NCBI GenBank assembly: GCA_012295275.1
Contig: CM022677.1
Coordinates: 14,303,332 to 14,367,331 of the forward strand
Length of the DNA stretch: 64,000 nt
Source: Chrysomallon squamiferum
Taxonomy: Eukaryota > Mollusca > Gastropoda > Neomphalida > Peltospiridae
Reading direction: 5' to 3'
Position 1 is the first letter of the stretch. The number at the start of each line of letters is the position of its first letter. This document shows positions 24,690 to 35,516 of this stretch, piece by piece. The notes below the pieces were generated by a model. That model was not told the origin of the DNA. It ran no database searches and was given only the letters and a program-made list of their open reading frames with translations. The position numbers and the translations under genes are program-made.

Positions 24690-25328
24690 AAATTCGTGAA
24701 CATCTTCCAAGTTATGAAGATTTAGAAGGGCCGCTGCAGCTGTGTTTCGACTTCAAGACACGTACAAATTAAATGTGACAAGATTAGCAGACGGTTTTAT
24801 ATATGAACGATATATACAGATATTATCAGCAGAAGATTGTTATCAGCTAGGTCGCCTCGCATACAAAATGAAAAAATACAAATCGGTACATATCTGGATG
24901 GAGACAAGTCTTGAGAAACAAAGAACAGAACAAATTCAGAACGTGTCTCGGTTACAATTTCATGACTATGACATACACGGTAGAGAATTAGCGGGACAGA
25001 TAGAACACCTTTTAAATTTGACAAATGAACAGTTAATGCTAGCTCGTGAACTAGAACGTGCTCCGAACAGAAGGAAAAAGTATTCAAGTATATCAAAACT
25101 TAGCAAAGAAAGGAGGAAAAAATGCCAGTTAAAGAAAACACAACTTTCGATGCTCTCTGTCATGGTGAATACGTTATTAAAGTACGAAAACGACATCGTC
25201 TGAAATGTCGCTACCATAACAATATCAAAAATCCACTTCTAATTCTTGAGCCTGCTAAAGAAGAGATTATGTAATTAATGTTAAACTTGGAGGCCATGAC
25301 AGACAAAGAAATACGAAAAAAAACCTAA
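24690..25328 (+). pseudogene. Prolyl 4-hydroxylase alpha subunit pseudogene, copy B
   Basis: This copy keeps the part deleted in A: LSAEDCYQLGRLAYK, then a region with VHIWMETSLEKQ, and LARELERAPN, resembling the tetratricopeptide-like peptide-substrate domain of P4H alpha subunits. Lesions relative to A or to family expectation: one G missing near 24731, a frame change at the A-run near 25120, and TAA at 25272-25274 where copy A has CAA. After the frame change TTFDALCHGEYVIKV, RLKCRYHNN and NPLLILEPAKEEI follow, as expected of the start of the catalytic half. The iron-binding domain is absent. It is a clear pseudogene. Confidence 0.85.
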
Positions 25329-28307
25329 CTAAAAAAAGCACCCCTCCAAAAAAAAAAACGCAGTCATCAATGACAGACTGTTTATCCTCTGACAACTGAT
25401 AGACCATTAACATTTGTAATAAAAAAATATTCCAGTTTTATGTTATTTTAGTCTTTAGAAATCTGCACTCTGTCTAAAACGGTATATCACGTTGGTCTCA
25501 ATAAATCATCCGGTTTTGACAGCGCCCACTGTATTTATCTTTATTGTTTATATTTTTTATTTATCAATAATAGATACGTATAGTATGTTTATAGTATGTT
25601 TATTGATATTCCTGGAAGATACCTATACATTTATGTTTGTTACTCATTATACAGCTATATTCGTTTCAGTTGATTTTTTTATATATACTGGTATACCTTT
25701 ATATAATGGTAGAATATTACTTTCTTGAAATGTTTTTTTTTTTTTTTTTTTTTTTTTTGTATTCTTTATATACTTTGGAGTACATGTTTGTAATTTAGTT
25801 TGTAAAATGTTCGTCATCTGCTTTTTGAAACGTTTTGAAGGGCAGATAACCGATAACGAATTATTAAACAATACGATGTAGAATCTTGTCACAAGACTCG
25901 AGAGTAATTTTTATTTTTTTGAGAAATTTAGCTGAATTTTTATTGATCAATCAACAGAGTAATTAGTTATATTTAGATTTTCATTTAAATTATTATGTAA
26001 TTATATTTAGCAGATATGTATAGAGACGGACAGGACGTCTCTCGGTGGCCTTGAACAACGTAGACCTTCCCGTTGTAATTAAACATAGATTACTGGTGAC
26101 AAATGAAAACAGCTACTGAAATCTCTATGTCTATAGCCCAGTTTGCATTCATTATTTCCCATTCTTTTTCTAAGGTTGATTTAAAATAATGCGGATAATT
26201 ACAGATCTATTACATTGCTAAGTTGTCTTGAGAAGCTTCTTAAATACAGCTAGAGTTGTGTAAACAAATAATAGAATAATTATTGTATTACGTTTTCACA
26301 TTAAACCGATTTTACGTACAGATATTATGATCATGGTGTTTAAAAATAAATCTTGCTTAAAATTGACTCTGTATATGACTGTGCGTGAGCGTGTGCGTGC
26401 AAAACATTGACGGTAGTTACAAATATTTATGGGAATTATAGGCCTAACGTTGGGTTTGATCTGTTCTCAAGATAGATCTGAAATATGTCTAGTGGAGATA
26501 TTTATATTTCCCGCCGATCTTTCTACGTCACTGGACATCTTTAGTTGAAAATTATTTCGTCGTTGGCTAAGAAACGCAATCGTTTTGAAGAAAACGATAG
26601 CTTATTTTAATAGTTTTCATTAAAAGAATTTCATTGTTTTACAAGCAACGAAAATTAGGAAGTATTCAACCCAATACAAATGAAAGTGAGACTAATTCCT
26701 ACTAACTCTCGTTAAAATGTAGGTACATGTGTGTGAACGTGGATTTATTTATTTTTGGTAGTCTTCCAGTTTACATGTACCCTTTTTTCGTAGAGGTTTC
26801 TACATTTTTCTGTTTTACTGCTTTCCTGAATTAAACTAATCAAATCGAACAATTTTCTCAACATTAATATAAACAGTCGAAATCAATCTAGTCAGCCACA
26901 CGGAATTCTTTGTTTTCTTAAGTACATATCTTTATCAATTTCCTGTCTGTTGTATTTATAACAAAAATAAATGTTAGCTTAGGTATCTGTGTGTGTGTGT
27001 GTGTATGTGTGTGTGTGTTTATTTTATTGTTGTTTTTATTTATTAATTTTGTATTTTAATTTAAAGCTAGCGAATTAAAATGACAATAGAAACATTGCTT
27101 GATCTGCATCCTGATAAAGATGAGAATTTTTTTATTTTTTTTTATTTTTTTTATTTTAATTTTATTTCAAATTTTGAAATGCCGTCAGTGTTTGGCAACA
27201 ATGGACAAGAAAAACAAAGAGGAATAAAAAGCCCACAAACATAACTTAGAATAGTGACATGGCTTATGCCAGGATGTCACCAAACAATTTTTGATCTGAT
27301 AAAATTATTTAAAATTTGTTTGTATAGGGGTGAACTGTTATAGGCATGGTTTATTTTAGATACGTCTTTGAATGCAAAAGAACCAAATAATAAATGTTTG
27401 CTTTTAAAAGTATGTTAGTGAATTTTCATCAGAGTGTCTTAGATACTTCTGTCTTATTAGTTCACATTTGTCTTTCAGAACGAATCTTTTAAATTTTACC
27501 TTTAAAAATAACAGTTCAGAAATATGTTTTAAAAGTTGTAAAAGAAAGTAATAATAAATAATAGTAGATATGAAAGACAAATATATTAAAACATATTTAC
27601 TTTCATATGTTTTTATTTAACATTTCAGCACGCCAGGAAAAGACACACGAAAAGATGAATATATCCTTCATTTGATTAGTTTCTACTTTGTTACTGATAC
27701 TAGTTGATAGAATAGGTTCAAACATTGATCGCACACATACATTTTTGTTTTAACAGAAATAAACTTTAAATGTAGTGCCATTATGAATGTTTGATGGGAT
27801 CATTTGTTGTTTTAACGCATAAGAAGATAAAATAAATAAAAAAAAAAAAAAAAAAAAGAATCATATCGATTTATAATTTGTATGTATATTTTGATAAAGG
27901 TTATTGTGTTCCTTTATTTTTTTTGTTTTTTTATTTTATTGTTATTGTAGCTGCAGAAACATTCGGGATGATTGCCGGTGTTTAGGGATTTACAGTTTTA
28001 TTTGATGTTCGAAGAATCTTATACAGAATTGCCACACGGTGGCAGCCATCTTATTCGAGAACAATAATTATATGTCAGAACTTTTGTAGATAATCAGATA
28101 TAAATCTTGAAACTAGAAGCCTTCAGCTGTTATTCATTATTACAAAAATACAGATAAATTACATAGTTTTATAGTTTGAATTAAAAGTAACAATGGATTC
28201 TCTGAACAGCATCATGACTGAGAGAACAAGCAGGAATCATCTCCTTTATTGAAGACGAAACAAAATTTATTTTCCTAAAATCTTAATATTTCCACATTGG
28301 TTGACTG
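25329..28307. other. Non-coding stretch, copy B
   Basis: It contains a poly-T run of about 25 bases near 25734-25758, a TG tract at 26991-27018 and B-specific sequence at 27280-27580. No gene is recognised. Confidence 0.5.
27770..27858 (+). mobile_element. Possible small retroposed insertion with poly-A tail
   Basis: Relative to copy A (GTTTTAAGAGAACATATCG), copy B has about 100 extra bases ending in AAATAAATAAA and a run of about 18 A. The size and tail fit retroposition of a short transcript, but no clear target-site duplication is visible. Confidence 0.3.
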
Positions 28308-29136
28308 ATGTTGAAAGAAGATATTTATATTTCGATGCGAAGCGGAGATATTAAGCTTCTATCTTACGTTAACTTTACAAAATTATTCAACATATGGAAT
28401 TATCAAAATACAACGATAATGTCGTTTATAATAAAATATTTACTTTTTCTGAGACCTAGAATTGTTTTTGATCAGAGAACTGGTAAATTCATAACAAACG
28501 TTAACAATTTCAACACAGCATGTTTTTCTGGGACTACCGAGTTCAAGATTAATAAAATGTAATGAAAATTATAAATAACATTCACAAATTTCTTCATTGG
28601 AATATTTAGATTCCTGTTACAGAAATGTTTTCAAAATTTTTGGTAGAGATGTTTATTGCAATCGTAACAGTTCATTCAAATTTATCTTAAAAATGCTTTA
28701 ATAATGAAAAACAAGGCAACAACAGAAAATGAAAAAAAATATATATTTATTTTAATAAATATCAACATTATTAATTATAATATCTAAACAACAAGTGTAC
28801 GTTAAATAGATATTTCTCTGTACAGAAGACAGCAGGTACAGATCTAGGGTGTGGTGTGTTAACATATTTGTGTGATGAGAAAATATCACAAATGTTCTCT
28901 TGCTCCTCTACCATATAACACTTTCCATTTATTTTTTTTCTCTTACACACTGCCTGAAATAAAAAATAAAGAGTTACCAAGTAAAATTTCTCAAAACAGA
29001 TAGTCATAGAATTTTATAGTATTTTAAAAGAATGAGAAAGAGAGAGACAAAGATGAAGCCGGCAAGAAAGATATAATGAGGGGGAGAAAAAATAATAAGG
29101 AAGATGATCAAAATAAAATAAAATAGGAGTGAAATA

Positions 29137-29159
29137 TTGAACACACACACACTCACACG

Positions 29160-29234
<75 letters not shown>
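29137..29234. repeat. (CA)n microsatellite, copy B
   Basis: About 95 bp of almost pure CA, longer than its paralogue at 18645-18692. Confidence 0.95.
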
Positions 29235-29237
<3 letters not shown>

Positions 29238-29722
29238 TATACAAACATGGATTTGCACACATTTTTTGCCATGCTCTTATTTGCTTCACAAAGTGTACTT
29301 ACCATTCCAGTTTTATTTTATAATTTGACCTTTTTTGTTTTAATCAAAACCCCAATGTGTTGGTAAAAAAAAATACAAAAATATATATATATTTACAAAC
29401 TTTCTTTACTTAAATCAGAAATAAACCTGTTTTAGTTTTACCAATTAATATTATTTATTATTTATTCATTTGTTTGTTAGTTTGTTATGATCAGTGTAAT
29501 TAATTATTATTATTATTATTATGAGCAACTGCTTATGGATAATAACATTTCCAAACATAAGGGAAATAACTCTCTTTAGATAAAATTTCTGGCAAATTAA
29601 TTTTAAATTGTTAAAACATATGAAATAATGAAAGAAAGCAAATTCATTTCCCACCCAAATTAAAAACAAAATCAATAATAACAGAAAATAACACACATAC
29701 AAACATTACAATACTCACACAA

Positions 29723-29727
<5 letters not shown>

Positions 29728-29776
<49 letters not shown>
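29728..29776. repeat. (CA)n microsatellite
   Basis: About 48 bp of CA. The paralogous position in A (about 19625) has only about 20 bp. Confidence 0.95.
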
Positions 29777-30005
29777 TCACTTAGGCAAAACCCAGACTTA
29801 CACACAAACAGATGTAGCACCATATATACTGACACATACACACACATACACCAAAACAAACACAAACAAATTCAGGCACACATATATGCAGACATACCAA
29901 CATACATACTGACTTAAATCCCACACATACATTGCAGAACATAAATTTAATAAATAATAACTGATATTATCACAAACACTTCTTATAAAAAACACTTCAA
30001 TGAAA

Positions 30006-30075
30006 TCAAAGATCTGAGTTCTGCAGAATTAGCTCATGATGAGCTGAATTTTCAGCTTGCCTTTCATCCTCTTGT
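30006..30075 (-). CDS. Gene L, terminal exon
   Basis: Acceptor CTCAG; one base completes an Arg codon, then 22 codons (QEDERQAENSAHHELILQNS, DL) and TGA. It fits the phase-2 donor of 30643-30725. Relative to copy A it lacks five codons but stays in frame. This is the C-terminus of the minus-strand gene whose upstream exons lie at 30.6-33.3 kb. Confidence 0.6.
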
Positions 30076-30642
30076 CTGAGAAAAACATTTCAATATTTAA
30101 TATTAATGTAATTAGGTATTGGTTTGTATAGTTTGTATTGTTGTATTTACCTTTGTCACCCAGTAGCTGATATATTTTTCATGCTGGGGTGTCCTTAAAC
30201 ATTCATTCATTCATTTGTATAGTTTGTAAAAAAAATGGCTATCAAAAATATCACAGTTATTTAAAGATAAGCATTAATTCCTGCCCATTTCACAACAAGA
30301 ACTGACATAATTTTATAAGCAGATGATACCATTACAAATATATATAATTACAAATGAAAGTCCTTCTTTTAAAATTTTAAAATTTGTTTGATCAATTACC
30401 ATTAATAATTGTTTTTACATTTTTTTTTTATATGCTTTCCTTCTATCAAAGCAAAAACCAACTACTTTGTTAAATCAGATGTACAGCAGACACACCTAGG
30501 TATCATAATTATGCACATACACTTTGTGAACAGGGAAAGACAGCGAAAGAAAGAAAGAAAGTGAAAGAGAAAATCAGAGATGCTAGGAGAGAATTAGAGA
30601 TAATGAGTGAGAAATTAAAATACTATGACATCATCACTATAC

Positions 30643-30725
30643 CTGACTTCTGTCTCCAGTTCTGTACTTTTAACATCAACAGCTGTCATCTTAATTCTTG
30701 ACACTATGAATGGCTGTCCAAATAT
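30643..30725 (-). CDS. Gene L, penultimate exon
   Basis: ATGAG acceptor (next to an AAT microsatellite at 30728-30777) and GTATAG donor enclose 27 codons plus two bases: IFGQPFIVSRIKMTAVDVKS, TELETEV. The phase-0 start matches the phase-0 end of the minisatellite exon (31727), so the joined peptide reads ...DEVVLMK|IFGQPFIV. This is the intact paralogue of the damaged exon at 20512. Confidence 0.6.
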
Positions 30726-30727
30726 CT

Positions 30728-30728
30728 C

Positions 30729-30765
<37 letters not shown>

Positions 30766-30777
30766 TAATAATAATCA
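30728..30777. repeat. (AAT)n microsatellite
   Basis: AAT run starting three bases from the splice acceptor of the gene L exon. It is absent from the paralogous copy A position. Confidence 0.95.
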
Positions 30778-30900
30778 TTGTTAGTGTTAAAGAACAAGGT
30801 TGCAGTTGGGATAAATATTTACAGCACAAATTTACAGCAAAACAGATAGATATTTACAGATTATATGATTAGACATACATACAGATAGCCACATAGGTAC

Positions 30901-31122
30901 ATATATAGATAGACAAACAGACTAATTTACATTAGACAGATAGACAAATATAAAACAAAAGAATACATAGATGCATAGATATATTTATTTAGAAAGTAAA
31001 AGTATTTAGAGACTGGTAGACATTGGGTAGATAGGTAGGTTTATGATGTAGACAACCAGACATACAGACAGACAGATTATTGTAGACTTACACTGGTAAA
31101 TAGATATATAGGCAGATGTAAC

Positions 31123-31167
<45 letters not shown>

Positions 31168-31726
31168 GAAAGAGTGTGAGACTGACAGATTTGGAGTAGT
31201 AGGTAAACCAAATTACATTTTATATATAATTAATCAAACACTGATGAGTTAAATGGAATACCTCTACTCTGTTGTAGCAATCTATAGCCTTGTCTACACA
31301 TACAGAATCAGACATCAGTATCCATGCTGTTCCTCTGTTCGAACATGTAACTGGATCCTGGAAAATTCAAGCAGTAGTAGTAGTCATTGTAGCAGTAGTA
31401 GTAGTGGCAGTGGCAGTAGTAATTTTAGTAGCAGTAGTAGTAGCAAGAGAGGAGGAGCAGGAGTAGCAGTTGTAACAGCAGTAGTAACAAAAGTATTACA
31501 ATAAAACAAAATAAGATTACTAACAATAAAATTAACTGAATTCATAAAAGAAGAAGAAAAGAATATATAACAATAATAGCTATTCACTTTATTAACAATC
31601 AACAATTATAAAAGAAACAACAGCCAAGAACAAACAATAGAATTAATCTCATTAAGATAGACATTTAAAAAAAAAAAAAAAAATTAATAAAAAAATTTAA
31701 AAAATGTAGAAAAAAAGTATCTTCAC
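30901..31726. other. Intron-like stretch with simple repeats
   Basis: It has GATA/CAGA-rich sequence at 30840-31110, a CA tract at 31127-31156 and an AGT/AGC trinucleotide tract at 31370-31500. The open frames here are Ser-rich repeat translation. Confidence 0.5.
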
Positions 31727-32248
31727 CTTCATAAGAACTACTTCGTCTACAGTGCAGTCTGCCTCCATGTCAAAGAGAGGTTCTGGTTTCTGAATACTTG
31801 CATTGCCAGACAGGTTGAATGCATACACAGTCCTTGCATTGCCAGACAGGTTGAATGTATACACAGTCCTTGCATTGCCAGACAGGTTGAATGCATACCC
31901 AGCCCTTGCATTGCCAGACAGGTTGAATGCATACACAGTCCTTGCATTGCCAGACAGGTTGAATGCATACACAGTCCTTGCATTGCCAGACAGGTTTAAT
32001 GCATACACAGTCCTTGCATTGCCAGACAGGTTGAATGCATACACAGCCCTTGCATTGACAGACAGGTTTAATGCACACACAGCCCTTGCATTGACAGACA
32101 GGTTGAATGTATACACAGCCCTTGCATTGACAGACAGGTTTAATGCACACACAGCCCTTGCATTGACAGACAGGTTGAATGTATACACAGTCCTTGCACT
32201 GCCAGACAGGTTTAATGCATACACAGCCCTTGCACGATGATCAGCTAG
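31727..32248 (-). CDS. Gene L, exon with in-frame minisatellite
   Basis: Acceptor CACTGCAG and donor GTGAAG enclose 522 nt, 174 codons, all open. It begins LADHRARAVYALNLSG, continues as twelve units of a 12-residue repeat of the type NARTVYAFNLSG, and ends ASIQKPEPLFDMEADCTVDE, VVLMK. Both boundaries are phase 0 and join the exons at 32742 and 30643. The repeat unit copies part of the exon itself, including an LRR-like N-L-S-G-N word, so the array grew by in-frame tandem duplication. Function is unknown. Confidence 0.6.
31797..32233. repeat. 36-bp minisatellite, 12 copies, inside an exon
   Basis: The plus-strand unit is CCTTGCATTGCCAGACAGGT followed by TGAATGCATACACAGT. Variants at three or four positions form blocks (GCCAGA against GACAGA), suggesting higher-order duplication. 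Remnants of the paralogue are visible at about 46630-46720 among CT runs. Confidence 0.95.
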
Positions 32249-32741
32249 CTGCAGTGAAAGTGTGATTTTAACAATTGTTTATATGTGAGAAGAAATATAT
32301 TGTTCTTTACATTAAAAAGAAAGGAAAGTTTTAGAAATTAATGTAAAAGTTGATATTAAAACTGGATGCAAAAGTTGAGATTATATATGTCAAGTATTGT
32401 AATGAGAAATGCTATTTCATATTAATCATTTCTTATTTATTATACTCTCTCTCTCCTCTCTCTTTCTCACACACACACACACACACTCACACACACTACA
32501 TTAGTAACTATTTTCTCATTCTTTTATTTGTAAATACATACATAGATTGTATTCAAACAAAATACATTTGTAAGTATGTGTATTTGTTATAATAAAATAA
32601 AGTTAATACAAATAATGTAGTTATACTAATACCTTTTTAAAACTATCCAAATTTTACACATACGTGTGTTTCTGTGTATATATATATAAACAAAAAATTT
32701 CATACACAGAATACAGCACACACATATACTTTGTTTATTAC

Positions 32742-32827
32742 CTGAGGCCAGGTAGGTACTTCTCCATTTTTCTTGGCCCCAGTGATAGTGTTCAATTCAT
32801 CAACAGACAGAATACACTCCTCAGAGT
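32742..32827 (-). CDS. Gene L exon 'SEECILSVDELN'
   Basis: A TTTCTAG acceptor and GTAATA donor enclose 86 nt. Two bases complete an Asp codon with the last base of the exon at 33203. Then 28 codons follow (SEECILSVDELNTITGAKKN, GEVPTWPQ), ending in phase 0. The phase match on both sides is the main support. Confidence 0.6.
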
Positions 32828-32879
32828 CTAGAAATCTGGTATACTTTCATCACTTTCTGTTCTCTTCTCTATTATTATA

Positions 32880-32884
<5 letters not shown>

Positions 32885-32945
<61 letters not shown>
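32885..32945. repeat. (GA)n microsatellite
   Basis: Pure GA run of about 60 bp. Confidence 0.95.
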
Positions 32946-32949
<4 letters not shown>

Positions 32950-33202
32950 AAGATATGGAGATGAACATTCTGAATTGTCAAGTGGGAAAGACAAGATATA
33001 AATATTCAAAAATAAGGAGAATGTGATGTTTATTATTACAGATAGATACATAGAAAGATAGACAGATAGCTGTGAACTGTTATTACTGCTCTACTACACA
33101 CCATATAATCACTCACCATGACCTTTCAACATGATATGACAAATTTCAATAAGTATGAACCATATAAATGTTAAAAATAAAAAAATAACTATAACTGTTT
33201 AC

Positions 33203-33250
33203 CAGGATGTCCTCCAGGTGCTGTCAGTTTAATCAGGAAGCTGTCTGCAA
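33203..33250 (-). CDS. Gene L exon 'ADSFLIKLTAPGG'
   Basis: Bounded by TCCCTTCAG and GTAAAC, 48 nt give ADSFLIKLTAPGGHP with phase 1 at both ends. ADSFL resembles the start of an LRR unit (DxxL). The exon has no paralogue in D, where this segment is replaced. Confidence 0.5.
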
Positions 33251-33916
33251 CTGAAGGGAGACAACTGCAAGATGATTCAATTTTTCCCCTGACTTTTTGA
33301 CAGCAAGATCTTAAAATTAATTAAGTTTATATAAATAATTTAAAAAGAAAACAACATAACAACAGCATTAACAATAATAGAACCTTTTATTTAGTATTCC
33401 TTCTTTTTTCTTATTGTTACCATTGGATTAGCATAGGTGAGTGTTAGGGTTAGGTTTAGTGTTAGGGTTACATATTGCTGCTGATATTGTTGGTGGTAAT
33501 TATTTTGTAATTTTATAAATATTTGCATTTTTTTACTGAAAAATATAAAATAATTTATTATGTGAAGCTTACCTAATGAGTTTCCACCAGTATTCAAGCT
33601 CTTTCACTCAGAGTTGTGACCCTTGGTGGTATAAACAAAGACTAAGGACAGATTCAATCTTAAATTTAAATAAAACAGACCTGAGTATTTTGTACAAAGC
33701 ATTTAAACATATAAACTGATAACCAAATATTTCTTAACACACACACACACACACACACACATTATCTTAATAGTAACAATTAACACTATTGCTGATATAC
33801 ACATTCACTCACACACACACACATGGTTCTATCCCATCTTGTGGAAGTCATAAATAAATCACTAATCTCATTCACGGTACTCAAATAAGACAATGGACTA
33901 GTTGACAAAGGGTTGA
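33251..33916. other. Intron-like stretch, telomere-like words and CA tract
   Basis: TGTTAGGGTTAGG and GTGTTAGGGTTA occur at about 33439-33471, a two-to-three-unit match to TTAGGG. A CA run lies at 33739-33762. No exon is seen. Confidence 0.4.
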
Positions 33917-33997
33917 GTGTCGTCCAATCCTGTCAAATCCCATGTACCAGCCACAGAGGAATAACAAAACAAGTTCAATTTGTTTATTTAACATTCA

Positions 33998-34600
33998 AGC
34001 ACTATATTCAGAGACAGTATTACTCAAAGTTCAAACACTATATTCAGAGATAGTATTATTCAAAGTTCAAGCACTATGTTCAGAGACAGTATTATTCAAA
34101 ATTCAAGCACTATGTTCAGAGACAGTATTATTCAAAGTTCAAGCACTATATTCAGAGATAGTATTATTCAAAGTTCAAGCACTATGTTCAGAGATAGTAT
34201 TACTCAAAGTTCAAGCACTATGTTCAGAGACAGTATTATTCAAAGTTCAAGCACTATATTCAGAGATAGTATTATTCAAAGTTCAAGCACTATGTTCAGA
34301 GACAGTATTACTCAAAGTTCAAGCACTATATTCAGAGATAGTATTATTCAAAGTTCAAGCACTATATTCAGAGATAGTATTACTCAAAGTTCAAGCACTA
34401 TATTCAAGGATAGTATTACTCAAAGTTCAAGCACTATATTCAAGGATAGTATTACTCAAAGTTCAAGCACTATATTCAGAGACAGTATTATTCAAAGTTC
34501 AAGAACTATATTCAGAGATAGTATTACTCAAAGTTCAAGCACTATATTCAAGGATAGTATTACTCAAAGTTCAAGCACTATATTCAAGGATACTGTGATC
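33998..34600. repeat. 36-bp minisatellite inside the MULE, about 16.5 copies
   Basis: The unit is ATTCAGAGATAGTATTATTC followed by AAAGTTCAAGCACTAT. Two frames stay open across it because the unit is a multiple of three. Copy D (48484-48660) has only about five units. Confidence 0.95.
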
Positions 34601-34607
34601 AACCGAG

Positions 34608-35275
34608 TTACAAAGTACACGTTTGAAGAGGTGTACAACTGCATCGAGGTACTGGAGAAGTGTCTTGTCTCCAGCCTACAACTGTCTCTTGAGACGTCCT
34701 AGCCGGAGCTGCACCTCCAAACTGGATCTGAATCCTTTTGGCCCGATCTGCCTTCTTGATTACATGGATGAGATCTACAAACTTGTAGATGTTGGGTGCT
34801 GGTGGGGAAGAGCTCTGTTGAGCCTTGAATGGAACCCGGCAATGAAGCAAACATGAGGGGGAACAAAATAATCCATGCACAATATACAACTGATTCCACA
34901 AACCAGGGAAAGAGGAGAACATCCTGTCCATGTAGATTGTCTCAGCTGTCTGTAGATCTCTTAGCTGATCATCAGTTGAGAACTCCACCATTTTGTCAGC
35001 ATCTCCATCTGTGAACAAGAGGAAGCATCTTGTGTTTGTGTCCAGGGTGCTTGTAGGTGCAGCTCTTCTCTGGAGGCTGGGAGGACAGGGATGGTGGTTT
35101 TATGATCATGGTACAAGGTGCTCTTCACACTGTGGAAGGTAGGCAAGGCAGGAACATTGTTGTCATCGTGGTGGACAACCTCATCATTGTAGATCTGTTG
35201 TGTGATTTTGTCTCTCGCCTGCTTGCAGATGTGCTCATGAAACGAATGGCAGTCTGGTTATCAGGTGGGTGATTA
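34608..35275 (-). pseudogene. MULE transposase fragment (family 2), copy C
   Basis: In one minus-strand frame, EHICKQARDKITQQIYNDEV and ALPTFHSVKSTLYHDHKTT match the linker expected after the DNA-binding region of MULE transposases. A second frame carries FLLFTDGDADKMVEFSTDDQ, LRDLQTAETIYMD and LYIVHGLF, the block around the first catalytic Asp (family pattern MDGTF, here MDRMF, so damaged). A third part reads PNIYKFVDLIHVIKK. Frameshifts separate the blocks. An initial impression of a von Willebrand A domain was dropped. Confidence 0.65.
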
Positions 35276-35516
35276 AAAAACATAAAACAAGACATTGGAG
35301 GCAACTGAAAATGTAAAACAAGCCAGGGAAGATTTGATCAGTAGGCTAAACAAAACAATGTAAAACAAAGGAAGATTAACCAATTTTCTAAACAAGACAC
35401 AAAACAAATAATACATTTACAGCATTGGATTAATCCATTCAGCAGCAAGACAGGGTCAGGTTGTTAGTTCAGTATTAATTTTGACAAAATGGGATTCGAC
35501 AAGATGGGACGACGCC

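Larger units (their letters stand above)
28308..30005. other. Non-coding stretch, copy B 3' part
   Basis: AT-rich sequence with CA tracts. It matches 17.31-19.87 kb except for the A-only segments. Confidence 0.5.
20940..30900. repeat. Tandem segmental duplication, copy B
   Basis: Direct counterpart of 7865-20739. Found only in B: about 21557-21822 (contains a possible exon), about 27280-27580 (replaces different sequence in A), and an insertion of about 100 bp ending in poly-A at 27770-27858. B lacks three A segments. The differences show independent indel histories after duplication. Confidence 0.9.
33917..35516 (-). mobile_element. Degenerate MULE-type DNA transposon (family 2), copy C
   Basis: The ends carry imperfect terminal inverted repeats. 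33917-33943 reads GTGTCGTCCAATCCTGTCAA..., and its complement matches ATGGGATTCGACAAGATGGG... at 35489-35515 at all but a few positions. The body holds a broken MULE transposase (34608-35275) and, at the left, a 36-bp minisatellite. The element is about 1.6 kb, shorter than autonomous MULEs. No convincing target-site duplication was found. Confidence 0.65.

Noticed and set aside
33942-34598. 218-codon open frame of ALYSEIVLFKVQ repeats
   Set aside because: 36-bp minisatellite inside a transposon; open in two frames at once, so the openness is trivial.
34608-35018. Frame with LLFTDGDADKMVEFSTDDQL looked like a von Willebrand A domain
   Set aside because: The neighbouring frames give FHSVKSTLYHDHKT, METIYMD-like and LYIVHGLF blocks in the order of a MULE transposase, and terminal inverted repeats flank the region. 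A transposase remnant explains more.
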